Origin: Microbacterium sp. zg-Y625
GTDB taxonomy: Bacteria; Actinomycetota; Actinomycetes; Actinomycetales; Microbacteriaceae
NCBI RefSeq assembly: GCF_030246925.1
Contig: NZ_CP126740.1
Location: 434,001-498,000, forward strand
Direction of reading: 5' to 3'
Length of the DNA stretch: 64,000 nucleotides
The position numbers were made by a program, and so were the translations under genes. Positions within the stretch are counted from its first letter, which is position 1. Each line of letters opens with the position of its first letter. Under the pieces are notes generated by a model. It was not told the DNA's origin, searched no databases, and saw nothing but the letters and a program-made list of their open reading frames with translations. Of this stretch, positions 59,389-64,000 are shown piece by piece.

Positions 59389-59454
59389 GATTCGACTACG
59401 CTACAGGGATTGCCCGAGTGGCACCGAACAGCGACCAGCCCGGGAGATCGCGAC

Positions 59455-60267
59455 GTGAGTTTTCAGCGCATCGCCGTCGTCATGCCCGCGTACAACGAGG
59501 CCGCGGGCATCGCCGAATTCCTGCTCGAGATCCATGAGCACCTCGCCCCGCTCGCGTCGGAGCTCGACATCGTCGTCGCCGACGACCGTTCCACCGACGC
59601 GACGGCTGCCGTCGTCGCGGGTCTCGGACTCGACCGCGTGCAGGTGCAGACGCAGACCCGCAACCGCGGGCACGGACCCACGGCGCTCGCCGCGTACGTG
59701 GCCGGGTTGCAGCTCTCGCCCGACGTCGTCGTACACGTCGACGGCGACGGGCAGTTCGCAGGGAACGACATCGCCCGCGTGCTCGGCGCACTCGAGGCGA
59801 CCGGTGCCGACGTGGTGCACGGGGTGCGCCGCGGCCGCGAAGACCCGTGGTTCCGCCGTGCGCTGAGCTTCGGGCTGCGCGTCGCCGTGCGTCCGTTCGC
59901 AGGGCGCGGCGTGCCCGACATCAACACCCCGCTGCGTGCCTACCGGCCCCAGGTGCTGCAGCAGCTCATCGACGCCGTCGGGGCGGATGCCATCGTGCCG
60001 CACGTGCACTTCTCGCTCGCCGAGGCCCGGTGCGGGCTGCGGGTGACCTCTGTGCCCGTGCGCAGCCTGCCGCGCCGCGGCGGAGAGACCGTCGGCACCA
60101 TGTGGGGCGGCAACGGGCAGCCGAAACTGCCACCCAAGCGCCTGCGCTCGTTCGTACGTCATGCCCTGGGGGAGCTCTGGCGGCTGTCGCTGCGACCGTC
60201 GGCCCCGATGCTGGCGCTGCGCACGGCATCCGCGGACCTGCGGTCGCGCGTCGCGGATGCGGCATGA
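59455..60267 (+). CDS. Family 2 glycosyltransferase, polyprenyl-phosphate sugar synthase-like
   Basis: This 270-residue protein starts VSFQRIAVVMPAYNEAAGIA, with DIVVADDRSTDAT, VVVHVDGDGQFAGND (DxD) and DINTPLRAYRP, resembling dolichol/polyprenyl-phosphate mannose synthases but without C-terminal membrane helices. GTG at 59455 has GGGAG upstream. Its stop overlaps the next gene by four bases (ATGA). Together with GtrA and the GT-C protein it gives the full set for lipid-linked monosaccharide donor use outside the membrane. Confidence 0.88.
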   Translation: MSFQRIAVVMPAYNEAAGIAEFLLEIHEHLAPLASELDIVVADDRSTDATAAVVAGLGLDRVQVQTQTRNRGHGPTALAAYVAGLQLSPDVVVHVDGDGQFAGNDIARVLGALEATGADVVHGVRRGREDPWFRRALSFGLRVAVRPFAGRGVPDINTPLRAYRPQVLQQLIDAVGADAIVPHVHFSLAEARCGLRVTSVPVRSLPRRGGETVGTMWGGNGQPKLPPKRLRSFVRHALGELWRLSLRPSAPMLALRTASADLRSRVADAA

Positions 60268-61799
60268 CGACGCTGCGACGACTGACCGATGTGGCCTTCT
60301 GGCTGCTGGCCGCCCTGCTCGCCGGGGCGCACCTGGTCGTGCTGTGGCAGAGCGTCACCGTCAACCCGCTCTGGGAGGACGAGGCGTTCAACCTGACCGT
60401 GCCTCTCAACCTGCTCGCGGGGCTCGGCTACACGAGCGACGGCACCCTCTCGGGCAGCACCCTGACGCCCTTCGACGCGCGCATCTCGACGGGTCCGGTG
60501 GTGCTGCTGCCGATCGCGGCGGTGCTGGCCTTCGGGGTCGACCTGGTCGTGGGGGCGCGCCTGGTGCCGGCGGCGTTCTACCTCGCTCTGCTCGCTGCCG
60601 TCTGGCTGCTTGGGCGCCGCGTCGGCGGTCGCTGGGCGGGCCTGCTGGCGGTCACGGTTCCGCTCGCCTTCGACGCCGCGGCGCCGCCGTCGCCGATCCA
60701 GGGTCCCGCAGACATCCTCGGCGAGGTGCCGGCGGCGGCCCTGCTCGCCTGGGCCCTGGTGGTGGTGCAGCGCAGGCCCTGGCTCGCGGGGCTGCTCTTC
60801 GGCCTCGCGATCCAGACCAAGTACATCTCGCTGCTGGCGGCTCCCGCCCTCGTGCTGGCCATGCTGCTGAGTCTGCCCGGCATCCCGCTGATGCGGCGCC
60901 TGCATGCCGTCGTGCTGCCGGCGGTGCTCGCGCTTGTGCCCACCGCGATCGTCGAGCTCTGCGCGCTGATCGCCCTCGGACCGGCCGGTTTCTGGCAGCA
61001 CCTGCGCAGCACTGTGGGCTTCGTGCGCAACGGCGGGCAGCCCGGAGTCACGACCTCCGTTCCCGAGAAGCTGGCGACGCTGTCGGCGTCGTGGCATCTT
61101 CCCGCCGCCGTCGCGGCGGCGACGGCGATCGCGGTCGTATTGCTCATCGCCGCGGCAGTCGTGGTGGTGCGCCGGGTTCCCGAGTTCGGATCCGTGCGCG
61201 TGGGTGCCGGCGCCCGCGTGCGTGACACCGCGCCGCTGCTGGTCGCAGCGGTGGTCGGTGCGCTCACGTTCGTCGGCTGGTGGGCGACCGCGATGCACAC
61301 GCCGCTGTGGGTGCGTCACCCCGCCCCGGGCCTGCTGGCCTTCGTGCCGGTGCTCTTCGCGTTCGTCGTGCCCGCCCTGGGGGTGCTGTGGCGCGCGGCA
61401 GAGGGGCGCCGCTCTGCCCCGTCACCCGGGGACACCGCCGTTGCGCCGCGAGGCGCGCGGGTCTGGCTGGTGCGAGGCGCGATCGGCCTCGCCGCGGTGC
61501 TCGTCGCGACCGTGCCGGCGGCGCAGGCCGTGTCGGCGGCGCGCGAAGCGCTGGCATCCGACGGCGCGGTGCTCGCACACCAACGCGCCATCGCGGCGGA
61601 GATCGCCGTCGCCGACGCCGAGTGGATCGCCACCCAGTGGGGCGGGCCCGTCAGTCTGGTCGTGCTCGCGGGCTCCCACGTGGCGCTCACCGACGCGCCG
61701 CCTGAGAACATCGCGGGCTACGCGGTGCTGACGACGGACCCCGCCGCGTGCGAAGAGCCGGTCGTGACCGCGCTGCCGTTCGTCGTCTGCGCGCCCTGA
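60264..61799 (+). CDS. GT-C-type (family 39/ArnT-like) membrane glycosyltransferase
   Basis: This 511-residue protein has about eleven to twelve helices and a catalytic-type acidic motif in the first external loop, NPLWEDEAFN. A second feature is the IQTKYISLLAAP segment after helix six, typical of the PMT/ArnT superfamily. It would use a polyprenyl-phosphate sugar made by the preceding GT2 to glycosylate an extracytoplasmic acceptor, such as the exopolysaccharide or a wall polymer. A short extracellular C-terminal domain has two cysteines near the end (ACEEPVV, FVVCAP). Confidence 0.82.
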   Translation: MTTLRRLTDVAFWLLAALLAGAHLVVLWQSVTVNPLWEDEAFNLTVPLNLLAGLGYTSDGTLSGSTLTPFDARISTGPVVLLPIAAVLAFGVDLVVGARLVPAAFYLALLAAVWLLGRRVGGRWAGLLAVTVPLAFDAAAPPSPIQGPADILGEVPAAALLAWALVVVQRRPWLAGLLFGLAIQTKYISLLAAPALVLAMLLSLPGIPLMRRLHAVVLPAVLALVPTAIVELCALIALGPAGFWQHLRSTVGFVRNGGQPGVTTSVPEKLATLSASWHLPAAVAAATAIAVVLLIAAAVVVVRRVPEFGSVRVGAGARVRDTAPLLVAAVVGALTFVGWWATAMHTPLWVRHPAPGLLAFVPVLFAFVVPALGVLWRAAEGRRSAPSPGDTAVAPRGARVWLVRGAIGLAAVLVATVPAAQAVSAAREALASDGAVLAHQRAIAAEIAVADAEWIATQWGGPVSLVVLAGSHVALTDAPPENIAGYAVLTTDPAACEEPVVTALPFVVCAP

Positions 61800-61817
61800 C
61801 CGGCCCTCGGACGGCGG

Positions 61818-63284
61818 TCAGGCGTTCTGGCCGGCCGTGGTCTTCTCGGCGGCCCGGCGGCGGGCACGCCGTTCCTTGGCCTCGGCCCGCGTGAGCTCGA
61901 CCGGCGCCTGCTCGTGGTGGTGGGTCGAGCCGTAGGTGTACGAGCCGTAGCCGTAGCTGTCGGGGCCCTTGGTCGGCAGCATCGTCACGACGACACCGAG
62001 CAGGTTGCCGCCGGCCGTCTCGAGGGAGCGCACGGCTCCGGAGAGGTCCTGCTTCTTGGTCTTGCCCGATGCAGCCGCGAGGATCACGCCACGGGTCTTC
62101 TTGCTCAGCACGGCGGCGTCGGTGACCAGCAGCAGCGGCGGGGCATCGATGAGAACGTAGTCGAAGTGCTCGGTGAGGGCGGCGAGAAGGTGGTCCATCG
62201 CCGCAGAGCCCAGCAGCTCGCTGGGGTTCGGGGGCACGGGGCCGCTCGTGAGCACGAACAGCTGGTTCGCGCCCCACTTCTGCAGCGCGTCGGTCAGCTG
62301 CACGCGGCCGATGAGCACGTCGGTCATGCCGACGCCGCCCTCAAGGCCCATATAGTCGGCGACGCGGGGGAGCCGCAGGTCGCCGTCGAGCAGCGCGACC
62401 CGTGCGCCCGTCTCGGCCAGGGCGATCGCGAGGTTCGCGGTGGTGGTCGACTTGCCCTCGCCGGGGCCGGCGCTCGACACGACGAAGCTGCGCGGCCCGT
62501 CTTCGACGTCGAGGAACTGCAGGTTGGTGCGCAGGGTGCGGAATGACTCCGCGCGGGGGCTGCGGGGGTCGGCGTGCACGATGAGGGGCCGCTTGGGAGC
62601 CTCGGGGTCGAACGCGATGCCGCCGAGCAGAGGCTTGTCGGTGAGCGCCTCGATGTCGTGCAGCGTGTGGATGCGGGTGTCGAGCACCGTGCGCAGCACG
62701 GCCAGAGCGACGCCGGCGGCCAGGCCGAGCAGGGCGCCGAGGGCGATGAGCAGCGGCACGTTCGGGCTGGTGGGAGCGGCGGGTACCGTAGCCGGCTGCG
62801 TGATCGTGATCTGCACCGGGCTGACGGCGTCGACGGCCTGCGGCTTCTCGAGCGTCGTCTGCACGGCCTGCGCGAAGCTCGCGGCGGTGGCGTCTGCGAT
62901 GGCGGCGGCCAGCTCGGGGTCTTCATCGGTGACGGAGACATCGATCAACACCGTGTTGAGAGGCGTGCTGGCCGACACCTGCGCCGCGAGCTCGGCGGCT
63001 GTGATGTCGAGCTCGAGCTCTTCGATCACCGGGTCGAGCACCAGGCTCGTCGGGATCACATCGACGTAGCTCGTGACCATCTGGCGGGCGAAGTTCGTGC
63101 CCTGCACGAGGTCGCCCGTGGCCGCGCCCTCGGTGCGCACCGACACGTACAGCTGCGTGGATGCCTCGTACTTCGGGGTCTGCAGAAAGGCATACCCGGC
63201 GCCGCCGGCGAGGCCTGCGATGAGCAGCACCAGCAGCAGAATCCAGTTCTTGTGCAGGATGCGCAGGTAATCGCGAAGTTCCAC
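61818..63284 (-). CDS. Polysaccharide co-polymerase/tyrosine autokinase (BY-kinase, Wzz-CpsD fusion)
   Basis: This 488-residue protein has an N-terminal Wzz domain with two membrane helices (about 14-33 and 175-197) and a cytoplasmic BY-kinase domain. The Walker A motif is GPGEGKSTTTANLAIA, Walker A' is VALLDGDLRLP, and Walker B is YVLIDAPPLLL. A tyrosine cluster (SYGYGSYTYGS) for autophosphorylation precedes a Lys/Arg-rich tail. It controls chain length and export in Wzx/Wzy systems. It is transcribed toward the GT-C gene, with the second kinase 90 bases upstream. Confidence 0.93.
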   Translation of the reverse strand: MELRDYLRILHKNWILLLVLLIAGLAGGAGYAFLQTPKYEASTQLYVSVRTEGAATGDLVQGTNFARQMVTSYVDVIPTSLVLDPVIEELELDITAAELAAQVSASTPLNTVLIDVSVTDEDPELAAAIADATAASFAQAVQTTLEKPQAVDAVSPVQITITQPATVPAAPTSPNVPLLIALGALLGLAAGVALAVLRTVLDTRIHTLHDIEALTDKPLLGGIAFDPEAPKRPLIVHADPRSPRAESFRTLRTNLQFLDVEDGPRSFVVSSAGPGEGKSTTTANLAIALAETGARVALLDGDLRLPRVADYMGLEGGVGMTDVLIGRVQLTDALQKWGANQLFVLTSGPVPPNPSELLGSAAMDHLLAALTEHFDYVLIDAPPLLLVTDAAVLSKKTRGVILAAASGKTKKQDLSGAVRSLETAGGNLLGVVVTMLPTKGPDSYGYGSYTYGSTHHHEQAPVELTRAEAKERRARRRAAEKTTAGQNA

Positions 63285-63374
63285 GCGGTGGTCTCCCAGG
63301 GGTGTGATGGTCGGGTTCGGGTCATTCTTCCACAGCGCCGCAGGCCGCCCGGGACGCGCCCGACCGGCCGGGGC

Positions 63375-64000
63375 TCACTGCGCCGCGTAGGCGTAGGTGC
63401 CGTAGGCGGTCTTGTCGGCGCCGGCGGTCGGCACCATCGTGACGACGGTGCCGAGCACCTTCGAGCCGACGGCCTCGACGTTCTTCACCGCGCTCGCCAG
63501 CCTCGGCTTGGTCGTCGAGCCGGCCGCGGCGACCACGATCGCCCCGTTCGTGTGTCGCGAGACGACAGCGGCATCCGTCACGAGCAGCGTCGGTGGGGCG
63601 TCGACGATGATCACGTCGAACGCCGCCTTCAGCTCGCGCATGAGCTTGGCCATCGCCTGTGAGCCGAGCAGCTCGGCCGGGTTCGGCGGCACCGTGCCCG
63701 CCGGCAGCAGGAACAGCGTGCCGCGGCCCCAGCGCTGGATGACGTCGGATGCCGCGACCCGGCCCACCAGCACGTCGGCGAGCCCCAGCCCGCCCTCGAT
63801 GCCGAAGTAATCGGCCACCTTGGGCTTGCGCAGATCCCCGTCGAGCAGCGCGACGCGGGCGCCGGTCTCGGCGAACGCGATGGCGAGGTTGGCCGAGGTG
63901 GTCGACTTTCCTTCGCTCGGCCCGGCGCTCGTGACGACGTACGCCGCGGGGCCGCCACCGAGGGCGAGGAACTGCACGTTGGTGCGGAGCGTCCGGTAGG
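63375..64000 (-). CDS. Second BY-kinase (N-terminal part outside the window)
   Basis: About 208 C-terminal residues are visible: YRTLRTNVQFLA at the window edge, Walker A GPSEGKSTTSANLAIAF, Walker A' VALLDGDLRKP, Walker B VIIVDAPPTLL and a tyrosine tail TAYGTYAYAAQ. It is highly similar to the kinase at 61818-63284, so the two are tandem paralogues. The part beyond 64000 should contain the Wzz membrane domain. The tail has fewer tyrosines and no basic extension, unlike its neighbour. Confidence 0.9.
   Translation of the reverse strand, partial: YRTLRTNVQFLALGGGPAAYVVTSAGPSEGKSTTSANLAIAFAETGARVALLDGDLRKPKVADYFGIEGGLGLADVLVGRVAASDVIQRWGRGTLFLLPAGTVPPNPAELLGSQAMAKLMRELKAAFDVIIVDAPPTLLVTDAAVVSRHTNGAIVVAAAGSTTKPRLASAVKNVEAVGSKVLGTVVTMVPTAGADKTAYGTYAYAAQ

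Overview
The window is high-GC DNA from an actinobacterium, most likely Microbacteriaceae and close to Microbacterium. Evidence: the gene order secY-adk-map-infA-rpmJ-rpsM-rpsK-rpoA-rplQ, an rRNA operon whose 16S-23S spacer has no tRNA, many GTG starts, 4-bp ATGA/GTGA gene overlaps, and frequent GGATGCC/GGCATCC heptamers. The genus is inferred from memory of the family; it was not tested by alignment.

Layout. 1-8.1 kb: end of the ribosomal-protein supercluster (secY partial, adk, map, infA, rpmJ, rpsM, rpsK, rpoA, rplQ). It is interrupted between map and infA by a membrane-anchored thioredoxin-like protein and an AbiEi/PD-(D/E)XK-like protein; the latter is bracketed by two related 67-bp palindromes. 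8.3-11.6 kb: housekeeping and membrane genes (VOC protein, tyrS, DUF4184). 11.6-17.4 kb: complete 16S-23S-5S operon with promoter, processing stems and terminator. 17.4-21.5 kb: a 20-bp tandem repeat, GNAT, universal stress protein, truA, EEP-family protein.

22.2-30.5 kb: a putative surface-polysaccharide system. A lipoprotein and a processive GT2 synthase on the + strand converge on a five-gene minus-strand set: response regulator, histidine kinase, membrane protein with a degenerate GGDEF domain, membrane-anchored GH6 glycanase and a second response regulator. A long perfect hairpin lies at the convergence point. 30.6-33.3 kb: a two-gene cohesin-dockerin module. A surface protein with one cohesin domain and an LAxTG sorting signal is followed by a secreted amidase-signature enzyme with an N-terminal dockerin. 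This looks like a minimal non-cellulosomal scaffold-enzyme pair and is one of the most interesting items here.

33.4-45.2 kb: a DeoR-controlled catabolic operon: ribose-type ABC transporter, DhaK, DhaL, BtpA/SgcQ-family protein, FGGY kinase, M29 metallo-aminopeptidase homologue and zinc alcohol dehydrogenase. A perfect 12-bp inverted repeat overlaps the -35 box of its promoter. 45.2-64 kb: a Wzx/Wzy-type exopolysaccharide locus with WbaP-like priming transferase, WecB/TagA transferase, GT2, a pyruvyltransferase-glycosyltransferase fusion, an alginate-lyase-family protein, flippase, polymerase and UDP-glucose dehydrogenase, then DUF4012, GtrA, a DPM-like GT2, a GT-C membrane protein and two BY-kinases. 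Ugd, the pyruvyltransferase and the uronate-lyase-like enzyme together suggest an acidic, pyruvylated polymer. The section from about 46.9 to 55.5 kb is visibly less GC-rich than its flanks and may have been acquired horizontally. I saw no tRNA, IS element, CRISPR array or prophage.
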